From contig CAXHTR010000009.1 of the NCBI GenBank assembly GCA_964019655.1, forward strand, positions 1 to 64,000: 64,000 bases of DNA, written 5' to 3'. This DNA is from Perkinsela sp. pyNocScin1. Taxonomy: Eukaryota; Euglenozoa; Kinetoplastea; Prokinetoplastida; Perkinselidae. The position numbers were made by a program, and so were the translations under genes. Below, piece by piece: positions 63,954-64,000 of the stretch (its first letter is position 1; each line of letters begins with the position of its first letter). The notes beneath the pieces were generated by a model. That model was given only the letters and a program-made list of their open reading frames with translations, was not told the DNA's origin and made no database searches.

Positions 63954-64000
63954 GTGATGTCAATGTATCTGTACATTCATTCAAATTGAAAACTGGCATA

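Overview
The window is eukaryotic nuclear DNA with intron-poor, tightly packed genes. Its most telling feature is layout. From about 4.0 to 50.1 kb every one of 27 recognisable genes is on the minus strand. From about 51.8 to 64 kb every gene (10) is on the plus strand. The two blocks diverge from a 1.7 kb AT-rich gene-free segment. This is the polycistronic gene-cluster layout with a divergent strand switch seen in Kinetoplastea. Several genes are preceded by a pyrimidine tract ending in AG, as expected of spliced-leader trans-splice acceptors, although not all are. Other kinetoplastid-like traits are an HMG-CoA reductase reduced to its catalytic part and a mitochondrial-type peroxiredoxin whose resolving cysteine sits in a Met-Pro-Cys context close to the IPC motif of trypanosomatid enzymes. 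A compact intron-poor kinetoplastid such as a prokinetoplastid (Perkinsela-like) is my best guess. No SL RNA or rRNA is present to settle it, and the P0 C-terminus (GLGLFD) is not the trypanosomatid form.

Region by region. 1-4.0 kb is a mobile-element graveyard: a 25-bp inverted-repeat element, a tRNA-like A/B-box remnant, a frameshifted Tc1/mariner transposase, an open IS30-type DD(33)E transposase with an unusual insertion between its first two catalytic aspartates, and a duplicated shard of the latter. 4.0-50.1 kb is the minus-strand cluster. It carries tRNA modification and charging (PUS7, CTU2, leucyl-tRNA synthetase), sterol precursor synthesis (HMG-CoA reductase, mevalonate diphosphate decarboxylase), mitochondrial functions (peroxiredoxin, HSP78/ClpB, a degenerate IF-2, CHCH protein, several orphan presequence proteins), a Piezo channel of about 2,570 residues, transketolase, a CHL1/DDX11 helicase, KRR1, the Pol III subunit C11, a PPIL4-like cyclophilin, a longin SNARE, CKS1, a DnaJ protein, a double CAF16-like ABC ATPase and several unrecognised proteins.

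50.1-51.8 kb is the divergent strand-switch region. It contains a hAT-like miniature element with a perfect 8-bp target duplication and an older, longer relative. 51.8-64 kb is the plus-strand cluster: an adaptor beta subunit, then mostly ribosome and translation genes (P0, uS4, uL1, MRT4, eIF3d, PPAN/SSF1) with COX17 and three orphans.

Most of the coding DNA has strongly C/G-ending codons, which create long antisense open frames that are not genes. Codon use turns AT-rich in the LeuRS N-terminus, the strand switch and the adaptor gene. Many first in-frame codons are non-ATG, so starts were chosen at the first sensible ATG. The most notable observations are the Piezo homologue with overlapping upstream ORFs, the split-core IS30-like transposase, the strand-switch MITEs, and the IF-2 that has lost key GTP-binding residues.
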